Positions 43,042-52,540 of a stretch of 64,000 nucleotides of DNA are shown here, piece after piece; positions within the stretch are counted from its first letter, which is position 1, and each line of letters starts with the position of its first letter. A program made the position numbers and the translations under genes. Below the pieces are notes generated by a model that was given only the letters and a program-made list of their open reading frames with translations, made no database searches and was not told where the DNA came from. The DNA is taken from the IMG/VR virus record IMGVR_UViG_3300032132_000754, positions 121,178-185,177 of that record. One strand, 5' to 3'. The DNA is from a virus.

Positions 43042-46002
43042 ATGTCTTTAATATTAATCGCTAAAGATTCAATAACTGGACAACCTACTGAAGCCAGCGA
43101 TGATAATCCGATAACTATTCCATTAATTGGAGATGGTGGGGTTACTAAATTTGATGGAACGTTAGAAGCTATTAGCCCGATGACTATTCGTGGTCAGGCT
43201 GGCCAAGGAGCTAACAGCATCGGCGGTGTTATAAACGTAATTGGCGGCATCGGTACCGGAACAGCTACAGGCGGTGCCGTAAACATCTTAGCAGGTACTA
43301 CTGAATCAGGTCGTGGAGGGCAATTAGCTTTAGTAGGCGGCGACAGCGGCACCAACGATCATGCCGGTATTGTTATCATTCAGGGAGGCCAAGGTAATGC
43401 CGCAGGCTTCACTAGCGGCGGCGTACTTATCAATTCTGGTGTTGCGCATTCTGATGGTAGCTCTGGAAGTGTCCTTATTAGCACTAAGAGCGGAGGGGGC
43501 ACATCAGGAAACTCAGGCAACGTCACAATTGATATTGGAGCAGCCCCAGGCGGCACACGTGGAACCCTTATCATCGGGCAGACATTACCTAAAATCACTT
43601 TCACTGGCGGTATTGGTAGTTCAATCAGTGTACTTGGCGTTGGCGTTAATAGTGAAATGTTTGGCGCTGGTGCTACTGGAATTGGCGCTGGTGCTACTGT
43701 TGTTGGCAATGGTGCTACTGGAAATGGAGGAGGTGGGGTTGCAGTAGGCAATAATGCAGCGTCTCTAAGCCCTGGCGGTATCGCAATTGGTACTTTAGCA
43801 ACAACTGGTGGACAAAGCAGTATCTCTATTGGTGGTGGCGGTACATTATCAGGGCACGATTATTCAATTTGTATCGGTGACTTTGCCGCATCTTCAGCTG
43901 CAAACCAATTGATTATTGGCAGCAGTTTTCACAAAATCTTCCAAATGTTTATTGGGGCAGGCGTATCAGCGGCAACCACAGCCAATATGAGCATTAATTC
44001 TACTTCTGGAACCGGAGTTTTTGACGGCTCAGATTTAGAAATTGCAGCCGGAATCGCCCTAGGTTCTGGCGCAGATGGAGAACTAATTCTATCGGCCAGA
44101 GGCGGTTCAATCAATATAAATGAAGTTGGACAAGAGTCTCTCTCTACAACAGATTTTGGCGCTACTTCAATCATTGGTGCTCTAAATGAGTTGGCTTCAA
44201 TATCAATGGCTGGTGTTGGCACTCTTGCTGCCACTCTTGCTGTTGGAAACACTACTAACGGAACTAACATTGTTCTATCCGCGCTCGATAATATCTCATC
44301 GACAAATGGCACTAACCAGCTATCATTAACAGCTGGTGTCGTGAATGTTCATCGTGAAACTGTCGCCAGTAACAACGTCGCCATGCAAATAATCAAAACC
44401 GCTAACAATACTGTTAGCGGCGTTGTTAATGTTATACAAATCCAAGCCGCATCCTCTTCTGGTCTTCCTACTGCCGGGTTTGGATCTTCAATAGATTTCC
44501 TACTCGAAAGAGGATCTGGTGGTGGTAATAACCTTGCTGGTAGATTATCAGTTATTACAACTACTCCTCTAGGTGGTGGTAGCGCTGCATCCTATGTGGC
44601 TTTAAGTTCAATCGCTTCTGGTTCTGAGGTTGAATTTCTTAGAGCTGGTTATCTCGGAAATGTTTCCATTAGCGACGTGAATTTGGTTTGGGAAACGGAT
44701 AACACCGCCGACATTGGTGCTACTGGCGCAACACGACCGCGTACAATTTATGCTGGAACTAGTGTTGTGGTCCCTAGTGTTGTGGCCACAACTAGTGTTA
44801 CAATTGGCACTACTATAATCACACCAACTACTCTTACTAGCGTTTCAACATTTGCTATATTAGGAGGGCCTGGAACTGGCGGAGCCAGCCCTGGAGGCGA
44901 TGGTAAAGCTGTTTCTATTACTGGCGGTGCTGGCGGGCAATTAGGTGGTGCTGTTTCTCTTACGGGTGGTGCTGGTAATCAGAAGTCTGGCGGATCAGCA
45001 TTTGTCACAGCTGGTGCAAGTACAAACTTCATCGGTGGTCAAGCCAGACTTAAAGGTGGAATGGGTGCTACCTTTGGTGGCGCTGCTACTGTAGAAGGTG
45101 GAACTGGTGCCTCCAATGGTGGATCAGTACAAATGTCTGGTGGATCATGCCTTGGCACTGGCCCTGGTGGTAGCGCTGGAATGTTTGGCGGATCTGGCAG
45201 GCTTACCGGCGCTGGCGGATTAGTCCAAATCATTGCTGGAAATGGTGGTGCAAGCGGAAGTGATACTGGCGCAGGTGGTGCCGCAACTTTCAAAGCCGGA
45301 AACGGTGCAACAGGATCCGGCGCTGGCGGCGTTATGATGATTGCTTCTGGCAATGGATCTGTGGGCGGCGGTGCTGGAGGCGCTCTAAGCATTTTAGGTG
45401 GTGTTGCTGGTGGGTCTAATCAAGCCGGTGGAGCTATCACTGTCCAAGCTGGGCATTCAACTGGAACAGGTTTAGCAGGCGCAATTAGCATTCTAGGAGG
45501 AAACAACCAGAGCGGCACCGTAGCAGGTGGAACAGTCACTATTACTGGTGGCAACGCCTCATCCTCTTCAGCCGCAGCAGGTGGTGCAGTCGCTATCGCT
45601 GGTGGCGTTTCTGGTGATACCGATGCGAGTGTTGGTGGAGCAGTAACAATTTTTTCTGGTTCTAGTGCGGCTACTAACGGCGATAGTGGTGGTGTCACCA
45701 TTGACGCTGGCGCTCCTACAGGATCTGGAACTGCAGGCGATGTTGCTATCGCCGCCACAAATGCAGCGACTTTAGTTCTTGGTACAACTGGAACACTGAT
45801 GAGTTTCTTCGGAGTAACAGCAGTGTCACAACAAACTGATACTGTAGCGCTGACTGATAGTACAACAGGATCAGCAAACAATACCGTAGTGGACGTTGGA
45901 GCTAGCTTCAGCCAGGCTACACTAAATGATAACTTCGCGGACATAACCGCAAAGTATAACGCACTAAGAACAGTCCTCCGCAATCTAGGATTGATGGCTT
46001 AA
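43042..46002 (+). CDS. Glycine-rich fibre protein with YadA-like head repeats
   Basis: The 986-residue protein is built of Gly/Ala/Ser repeats. Residues about 193-295 resemble YadA-head repeats (GATGIGAGATVVGNGATGNG, GVAVGNNAASLSPGGIAIG), which form left-handed beta rolls. Residues about 610-930 are a GG-A-V-x-I-x-GG-x-G series. A middle segment, DNTADIGATGATRPRTIYAG, recurs in the next gene. The last 70 residues form the end module (NDNFADITAKYNALRTVLRN). It is most likely a long trimeric tail fibre. Confidence 0.78.
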   Translation: MSLILIAKDSITGQPTEASDDNPITIPLIGDGGVTKFDGTLEAISPMTIRGQAGQGANSIGGVINVIGGIGTGTATGGAVNILAGTTESGRGGQLALVGGDSGTNDHAGIVIIQGGQGNAAGFTSGGVLINSGVAHSDGSSGSVLISTKSGGGTSGNSGNVTIDIGAAPGGTRGTLIIGQTLPKITFTGGIGSSISVLGVGVNSEMFGAGATGIGAGATVVGNGATGNGGGGVAVGNNAASLSPGGIAIGTLATTGGQSSISIGGGGTLSGHDYSICIGDFAASSAANQLIIGSSFHKIFQMFIGAGVSAATTANMSINSTSGTGVFDGSDLEIAAGIALGSGADGELILSARGGSININEVGQESLSTTDFGATSIIGALNELASISMAGVGTLAATLAVGNTTNGTNIVLSALDNISSTNGTNQLSLTAGVVNVHRETVASNNVAMQIIKTANNTVSGVVNVIQIQAASSSGLPTAGFGSSIDFLLERGSGGGNNLAGRLSVITTTPLGGGSAASYVALSSIASGSEVEFLRAGYLGNVSISDVNLVWETDNTADIGATGATRPRTIYAGTSVVVPSVVATTSVTIGTTIITPTTLTSVSTFAILGGPGTGGASPGGDGKAVSITGGAGGQLGGAVSLTGGAGNQKSGGSAFVTAGASTNFIGGQARLKGGMGATFGGAATVEGGTGASNGGSVQMSGGSCLGTGPGGSAGMFGGSGRLTGAGGLVQIIAGNGGASGSDTGAGGAATFKAGNGATGSGAGGVMMIASGNGSVGGGAGGALSILGGVAGGSNQAGGAITVQAGHSTGTGLAGAISILGGNNQSGTVAGGTVTITGGNASSSSAAAGGAVAIAGGVSGDTDASVGGAVTIFSGSSAATNGDSGGVTIDAGAPTGSGTAGDVAIAATNAATLVLGTTGTLMSFFGVTAVSQQTDTVALTDSTTGSANNTVVDVGASFSQATLNDNFADITAKYNALRTVLRNLGLMA

Positions 46003-46012
46003 GGAATAAAAT

Positions 46013-49000
46013 ATGAGTATTGTCCCAGGTCTATACGACATAGAATTGATCTTCGAAACCCTAAACGGAGGTGGAGTATCAACTATCGGCGGCGGAGCCC
46101 CATTCAACATCGACGGAAGCCTAAATGTTGGTTTAACCACATCAGCAGTTGATACCGGCGATTTCGCAGCCAGTGACGGCACCAACTCAATGACCTACGA
46201 CGCCTCTGTCGGGTCACTTCAGGTCCTCCTAGGCGCGGGAGGTGTCAACGGGGCCATGCACTTCGGTGTTGCCGGTGTCCAGCCGTTGAAATTCAACGGT
46301 CCCAGCTTTGTAGAAGGCCCGACGCAGACGATCATTGAGGGCATCAACCTCGATGCCTTCGGAATCAACATCGGCGGTTGGATGGGCTTAGGAGGTAGGC
46401 ACACCGCTGGAGGAGTGACGAACTTCGGGTTCATCGGCGGCATCAAAGCTAACGCTACAGACGGCAACAATGCCGGGCACCTGGCATTCGCCACTAGACC
46501 GAACGCTTCAGTGCCGGTCACTCGCTGGCGCATGACCGATGCCGGACACTTCATCGGTGAAACAGACAACACCTATGATTTTGGAGCATCCGGAGCTACA
46601 CGCCCACGTTCTGGTTATTTTGGTACCGCACTAAATGTTGGAAATGGGATTACACCTAGCACAGACAACGGAGATATCGTCGCAGGTGACGGCACGCGCT
46701 CCATGGCCTGGGACGCGAGTGCTGGAAATTTACAACTCATCAACGGAGGAGATTCCACCAGCATTAATCCAGGTGGTGGTGTTCCCTTGTTTGTCGTCAA
46801 GGAGGTATCCGGGGTCGCGATTGCGAACATGGTCACTTGGCGTCTGGCTAATTCAGCCGGAGCAGGCGTAGCTGGAATGGTTAACCGGCTACAGTGGCAA
46901 GGTGAGACGACGGCCAGTGGGTTCACTACGATGGGGATCCTGGATATCTCGTGGCGTGACTCTCCGGTGCTCGGTTCCAACAATGCCCAAATGGATTTCC
47001 TACTACCTCGTGGGGGTTTCGCTACTACGCAATTAACCATCGGCAACTCCGTCACAGCTTCCGGGGCAACTCGTGTTGAGATTCCTTCAGGACTCATGGT
47101 CGGAGCACCTTCTTCGACTGTCATCGCCCCAGGAGACATATTCGCAGGGACGCCCACCAGCAACGCAATGGTCTGGGATCAGAGCGCTGGAACGCTGGTT
47201 ATCGGTGATCCCTCCGCAATTCCGTTTGTAAGCATTAACGCAGTAGGGGCGGTGGGGATCCAACGCTTAGGTGTTCCCGGTGCGGTAGTCGGTACGCTGT
47301 CTCTAGCGAACTGTGGCGGAGGCCCAGGTACCGCTGGTTCAGGTACCGGAATGGCGCTGATCGCTCCCAACAGCGCTGGTGAATGCAACACAGTTTCAAC
47401 CGTAAATGCGGTCCTCAGACAGGCGACGAACGGTGATACTTACGCCGATTATGTAGTCTCACTGGCTCTTGCGCAGGCGACCACCGAGCTAGTCGAAGCT
47501 TTCCGAGTTGGCAACAGTCAGTCGGCTGCTGGGATTCACCGTATCGAGGTTCCCGGTGGCGGCCTCATGGCTGGAACCATTGCGTCGATAACAGCTGCTG
47601 AAGCTGGTGACATCGTAGCCGGTGACGGAACGATGGAATTATTCTGGGATACTTCAACTGGTCTACTGTCGCTAACAGGAGCGGGGGCAGGACTCACTAC
47701 TGACGGAAGCGTCATTATTGGTGGTGATCTTACCGTCAATGGAACGACAACTACAGTCAACTCCGAGATTCAGACCGCCGATAATTACATCCTATTAAAT
47801 AGCGAGTATACTGCTGCCGCAGCACAAGCTTCAGGACTAATTCTAAATATTGATCCATTCGCAACTAGTTTTGGAATTAATGATATCGTAGACGGCACTG
47901 GCGGATCTGTAATCACAGTCACATCAGGTGATCCATCAGCCTCACTCAGCGTGGGCAACTTCATCCTGATCGAAAACCCTGCAACCGCAGGAAATGCTGG
48001 GATTTTCGAAGTCTCAGCTGTCAATTCAACTACAATCACTATCGAAGTTTCCCCAGCCGAGGCATTCTCTGGTACATCCCTAACAGACGACGCCACTGTT
48101 CAGGGGACAGTCGTCGGAGTCGAGCTTGCCGTATGGGAGTCCAGTGCTGATGGTACCTTCCAACGTGCTTTCGGATCAACAGCCCCTCTAACTCGGGACG
48201 TCAAGCTTGGCGCTGGGTTCGTAAACATCGGTGGTTCTACAACTAGCGCGACTAGCGCAGGAGACTTCGCCGCAGGTGACGGTACGCGCTCTCTCGTCTG
48301 GGACGCAAGTGCTAACGCTCTTGCTATAGGAGACTCTACTAACGCGTTAACATGGGCTACAACTCAGTTACAGGTTAGCGTAGATTCATCTACGTCAGCG
48401 ATCCTGACTACCAATACAGATTCGCTTGGATTCAACGGCATCGTCAGCGGGCTTAGAGCACAATACCTTCCATCTGGACGCGCCGGACTAGCAGGCGACG
48501 GTATCGCCTACTATATGGACTTAAAAGACAGCACAAGCGTTACTAGGATCGGTGCCGGTGTCTTGCAGACAAGATGGCTTAATGCCACTGCCGGGGCTCT
48601 AGATGTAGAAATTAGTCTTGAAGGTTACGTTGCCAACACATCCCTAAAGAAAATGTTGGTCCTTTCTGGTGGAGACCTTACCATTAATGACACCGATGGC
48701 ATGGCAGGAATCGGTGTCAACCGTACATGGCGCACCAGTGACGGCTGGATGGCTGTTGGCCGAAGCGCGAGCATAGCTGGCTTGGCTGATGGTGATATCG
48801 TCGCTGGTGATGGTACCCGTGAGATGTCCTGGGACGCTAGCGTCGGCAAGTTCACCATTTCAGGACTTGATGGAGTAGACCCGAGACCCATCGTTCTCAC
48901 TGGGGCCGCTGACGGCCCGATAATTCACGAGTTTGAAAACACAAGCTCACATGCAGACGCACGGGTCGAATACCGGCTTGTCGGAGACAACAGCATTGCG

Positions 49001-51868
49001 CAGATTTTGCAGCGCAGTTCGACGCACGCAGTCTGGCCAGATCAGTTTGGCATCCAGACCACAAACGGCGGCATTCGGATCGCGACAATCTCAACCGATT
49101 CGATCATTCTCGGAACGAGCAACCTGTCCCGGTGGACAGTAGAGGCGGCGGGGCACATCACCAGTGTGCTCGACAACACCTACGACGTCGGTGCGTCTGG
49201 AGCGACTCGGCCACGTAGAGTATATGTCGGGACTGAAGTAGTCATCGGTGATACTATCACAATTGATACTGATTCAATTCAAGCATCAGGCGACCTCGCA
49301 ATCGATGCTGATGGAACTGGTGGCGTTCTTAATTTAGGAACAGGGACAACCAAAGAGATTAATATCGGCACAGCCAGCGTCGGGCTTGATGTTCCAGGTT
49401 GGCTCAACGTTGGAGGAGCCACAGCAGCAGTAGCCACAGGTGACCTAGCTGCTGGTGACGGAACTCGTGAGCTGAACTGGGACGCCAGCGCTAACCACCT
49501 CAGTGCTGGTGCGGGCAACAATCTTCTCGATTGGAGCGGAAATAGGCTCCTTATCCGCTCTGAGTTCGCGACCACAACCACCACCTTCTTCAACGCGGAT
49601 CTCGCCAGATACAACTCCACTGGTTCGTCTGCTGTCGGCATGGGCGTCGGCATCCGTTTCAGGATGGAGGACAACGCTCCCGCCATCGAGTCCACCGGAA
49701 CGATTGAGACTGTTTGGGCCGATGTCACGCTTGGCGCTGAGAACACGAACATGCTTCTCAGGGCCTTCGACCAGACCGGCGGCGATCCATCAACCCACCT
49801 GTTGACCGTCGCTACCCTACGCGGCGTTGATGCTTCGATGCGGATCGAGGGTGGCCTTGAAGTTGGAACAAGCGCTGGGTCGATTACAGGCCCTGGAGAC
49901 ATCATTGCCGGTGACGGTACCAATACTTGGTATTACGACGCGTCTACAGGCAGGCATCACGCCATTGTCGTTGAAGCGGCCAACACAACCACCAACATCC
50001 TCACCTTCACCAGAAAGCACGCTACCCCGGCAAGCGCTGCTGCTGGCCTCGGCCTCAGCTTCTCGTTATCTGGACACAGGACCGATGACACGCTGTCGTC
50101 GATGCTCCAATTAGAGGCTTCTTGGGAGAACACGCCGGTCGCCGGAACAGAGAACGCCCAGATCAAGTTCATCCAGAAACGCAGATCAGGTGGCTTTGTC
50201 AACCCCGCCTCGTTCTTGTTGGGCGACTCCTCCGCAGGAACAGATCTACGCGCTGAGTTCCGCGCCGATGACGGCGAAGGAACGGCGGCTACGATCCGAG
50301 CACTAATCAACATGACCGATGGCTACATGGCCGTTGGTGATGTCGCGTCGACTACGGCGGCAGCACTAGGTGATTTCTCCGCTGGTGATGGAACTCACGA
50401 ATTGTTTTGGGACACAAGTTCTAGGACACTTAATATTAACTCAACATCCGACGCGACATTATACGCCAATGGAAATAACCTAAACATACGTTCAACACAT
50501 GATCTTTACTTCTTGGCAGGAGATACAAATCGTTGGCAGATAACTTCTGATGGGCACCTATTAGCCTCAGACGATAATAACCACGATATCGGATCAGAGC
50601 CCGGAACAAACGCAGGAAACAACCGCCCGCGCCGAGTTTACGTTGGTACTGAAGTAGTGATCGGAGACACAATCACCATCGGTACAGATAGCATCGACGC
50701 TAATGGCGCTTTGTCAATCACATCCGGTTGGGTAGATCCAACCTCCGGCGATGGAAGCACTAGTGCGGTCACCATAACTTCTGGCGATGCTGCTGGGTCT
50801 TCTGGTGACGATGGTTCTGATGTTACAATTGGTACCGGAGCTGGCGACGGCGGCGGTACCCCAGGCGACATCTACCTAACTTATGCCGGTGCTGCCAGAT
50901 TTAAATTCTCCGATGATAGTTGGCTTCGTGGATACGACGGTGGCGGAACAGCCTCCATAAACGAACGTTTCAGAGTTCAATGTGAAACCGGAGAAATGAG
51001 GCTAGGACGTAACAACGTAACTGGCGGCGAAGGTGACATAGCTTGTGGTAACAACAATTTTGCTGGCGGCACTCAAACAGGTATTTTCTGTTTTGATGCC
51101 AGTGCAGCAGAAGCCGAAATTCGCAACGATAACGATCAATCAATAATTCAACTAGACGCTGCTAATGAAGAAATCGTTCTTCTGAGCGCCACTGGTTCAA
51201 CACCACGAGCCGGTGCTTTACAAGTTATTTCTGGCACTTCACTTCTATTAAAAGCAGAAGATGCTGCTAACCGCACTGGCACAGATTCAGTTTTGCCATT
51301 TACTATTCGTGGTGGAGATTCTGCCGCTGATGTTGTTGGCGGTTCACTAACACTTCGTGGTGGTAATGCTATCGGAGCCGGTGCTAGCGGTGGTATTACC
51401 CTAATTTCCGGCGCTAACTCAGGTACAGGAGATTCAGGCGACGTAAGTATCGACGTCGGCACAATAGCATCCCCGACATCAGGAACCGAAGGCACAATCA
51501 CCATTGGTGGTACAAGCGCAAGCGCCATCGCAATTGGCCGTTCTGGAATCACTACAGACTTCCTAAGTGGATCAACTGTCGACTTCACCGGAGTAACAGT
51601 TACCGGACTTACACCGTCTACTACGCCACAACAAGAGACTCTGACCGCAGAAAACATCAGCGGATCAGATACAGCATTAGGCGATACTCTAGCAGCCACA
51701 CCAACATCAAATGCATCAGTAATGCTATTCCACGAGGGTGTGTTCCAAGAGCAAGGCGTAGGCAAGGATTATACAATTAGCGGTTCAACGATTACGTGGT
51801 TACAATCAACAGGAACCGCCCTACCCATGACTGACACAGACACACTTGTTGCTGTATACTCGTCATAA
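46013..51868 (+). CDS. Giant repetitive fibre protein (1951 residues)
   Basis: The protein has nine copies of a unit of the form GD-h-x-A-GDGT-x-x-h-x-WD-x-S-x-x-x-L (for example GDIVAGDGTREMSWDAS, GDFAAGDGTRSLVWDAS), spaced 120-330 residues. DNTYDVGASGATRPRRVYVG linkers are interspersed and also occur in the preceding gene. The C-terminus is module A of the 4100-6625 fibre (FHEGVFQEQGVGKDYTISG). Base composition varies along the gene: stretches near 46200-47600 and 48800-50400 are visibly richer in G+C than the flanks, suggesting assembly from imported cassettes. It is probably a major adhesin fibre. Confidence 0.8.
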   Translation: MSIVPGLYDIELIFETLNGGGVSTIGGGAPFNIDGSLNVGLTTSAVDTGDFAASDGTNSMTYDASVGSLQVLLGAGGVNGAMHFGVAGVQPLKFNGPSFVEGPTQTIIEGINLDAFGINIGGWMGLGGRHTAGGVTNFGFIGGIKANATDGNNAGHLAFATRPNASVPVTRWRMTDAGHFIGETDNTYDFGASGATRPRSGYFGTALNVGNGITPSTDNGDIVAGDGTRSMAWDASAGNLQLINGGDSTSINPGGGVPLFVVKEVSGVAIANMVTWRLANSAGAGVAGMVNRLQWQGETTASGFTTMGILDISWRDSPVLGSNNAQMDFLLPRGGFATTQLTIGNSVTASGATRVEIPSGLMVGAPSSTVIAPGDIFAGTPTSNAMVWDQSAGTLVIGDPSAIPFVSINAVGAVGIQRLGVPGAVVGTLSLANCGGGPGTAGSGTGMALIAPNSAGECNTVSTVNAVLRQATNGDTYADYVVSLALAQATTELVEAFRVGNSQSAAGIHRIEVPGGGLMAGTIASITAAEAGDIVAGDGTMELFWDTSTGLLSLTGAGAGLTTDGSVIIGGDLTVNGTTTTVNSEIQTADNYILLNSEYTAAAAQASGLILNIDPFATSFGINDIVDGTGGSVITVTSGDPSASLSVGNFILIENPATAGNAGIFEVSAVNSTTITIEVSPAEAFSGTSLTDDATVQGTVVGVELAVWESSADGTFQRAFGSTAPLTRDVKLGAGFVNIGGSTTSATSAGDFAAGDGTRSLVWDASANALAIGDSTNALTWATTQLQVSVDSSTSAILTTNTDSLGFNGIVSGLRAQYLPSGRAGLAGDGIAYYMDLKDSTSVTRIGAGVLQTRWLNATAGALDVEISLEGYVANTSLKKMLVLSGGDLTINDTDGMAGIGVNRTWRTSDGWMAVGRSASIAGLADGDIVAGDGTREMSWDASVGKFTISGLDGVDPRPIVLTGAADGPIIHEFENTSSHADARVEYRLVGDNSIAQILQRSSTHAVWPDQFGIQTTNGGIRIATISTDSIILGTSNLSRWTVEAAGHITSVLDNTYDVGASGATRPRRVYVGTEVVIGDTITIDTDSIQASGDLAIDADGTGGVLNLGTGTTKEINIGTASVGLDVPGWLNVGGATAAVATGDLAAGDGTRELNWDASANHLSAGAGNNLLDWSGNRLLIRSEFATTTTTFFNADLARYNSTGSSAVGMGVGIRFRMEDNAPAIESTGTIETVWADVTLGAENTNMLLRAFDQTGGDPSTHLLTVATLRGVDASMRIEGGLEVGTSAGSITGPGDIIAGDGTNTWYYDASTGRHHAIVVEAANTTTNILTFTRKHATPASAAAGLGLSFSLSGHRTDDTLSSMLQLEASWENTPVAGTENAQIKFIQKRRSGGFVNPASFLLGDSSAGTDLRAEFRADDGEGTAATIRALINMTDGYMAVGDVASTTAAALGDFSAGDGTHELFWDTSSRTLNINSTSDATLYANGNNLNIRSTHDLYFLAGDTNRWQITSDGHLLASDDNNHDIGSEPGTNAGNNRPRRVYVGTEVVIGDTITIGTDSIDANGALSITSGWVDPTSGDGSTSAVTITSGDAAGSSGDDGSDVTIGTGAGDGGGTPGDIYLTYAGAARFKFSDDSWLRGYDGGGTASINERFRVQCETGEMRLGRNNVTGGEGDIACGNNNFAGGTQTGIFCFDASAAEAEIRNDNDQSIIQLDAANEEIVLLSATGSTPRAGALQVISGTSLLLKAEDAANRTGTDSVLPFTIRGGDSAADVVGGSLTLRGGNAIGAGASGGITLISGANSGTGDSGDVSIDVGTIASPTSGTEGTITIGGTSASAIAIGRSGITTDFLSGSTVDFTGVTVTGLTPSTTPQQETLTAENISGSDTALGDTLAATPTSNASVMLFHEGVFQEQGVGKDYTISGSTITWLQSTGTALPMTDTDTLVAVYSS

Positions 51869-51892
51869 TGCAAACTATACAAAGGAAATAAC

Positions 51893-52528
51893 ATGGCAGC
51901 TATCCCAGGACGATATATTGAAAGTCTTATTCCATTCGCGTCGGGATCTTCATATCTTGGTGTTGATACAGGCGTCTACGGCCCAGGAAACGTCACATAT
52001 AGCAACGGTGGAACGGACGTCTGTGACATGGACGTTGAAGAGGGGCCGTACGCCCTACCGTTCTTAGTCCACAAGACTGCAACATTCGATCGTATCGGAG
52101 TTGGAGTAGATAGCGCCGGAGTGTCTGGCAATATCCTATTATCAATCTACGATACAGGAACTGACGGATTACCAAACTCACGTCTATTTACCGAAGTCAC
52201 AATCGCCTGGACGACAGGAACTGGTGAGCAACTTGCTACAATCTCTCAAGAACTAACGCCAGGTCTATACTGGCTTGCTGTCGGGTCTAGCGTTGCGTCA
52301 AGTAGTGGACAGCCTGGGGCTCTAGATGGTTACGCACCTATAAACCTAGCTAACGGAAGCATCCTAGGGCGCACACAGATGGATGTTACAAACAATTCTG
52401 CCATGGCCCTAGGAGTTAAATTAACCACACCAGCAACCGCTTTACCAGCAACGTGGGGCGCATCCACGTTTGTAAATGGTAATGCTAGTGACGAGCGCGC
52501 CCCCGGTGTTGGATTGAGGGTGGCTTAA
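51893..52528 (+). CDS. Virion/fibre-associated protein
   Basis: The 211-residue protein is a beta-rich single domain (GNILLSIYDTGTDGLPNSRL, LTPGLYWLAVGSSVASSSGQ). It resembles the small C-terminal or accessory beta-sandwich proteins encoded after phage fibres. AAGGAAATAACATG gives a Shine-Dalgarno. It ends 12 nt before the convergent NAMPT gene. Confidence 0.68.
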   Translation: MAAIPGRYIESLIPFASGSSYLGVDTGVYGPGNVTYSNGGTDVCDMDVEEGPYALPFLVHKTATFDRIGVGVDSAGVSGNILLSIYDTGTDGLPNSRLFTEVTIAWTTGTGEQLATISQELTPGLYWLAVGSSVASSSGQPGALDGYAPINLANGSILGRTQMDVTNNSAMALGVKLTTPATALPATWGASTFVNGNASDERAPGVGLRVA

Positions 52529-52540
52529 TGGCTTATATGC

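Noticed and set aside
43042-46002. Glycine-rich protein resembling mycobacterial PE-PGRS proteins
   Set aside because: There is no PE domain, and the repeats match YadA-like and beta-roll fibre repeats; the neighbours are fibre genes.
45039-46185. Proline-rich minus-strand frames opposite the two large fibre genes
   Set aside because: They arise from the complement of glycine codons; no start signals or plausible domains.
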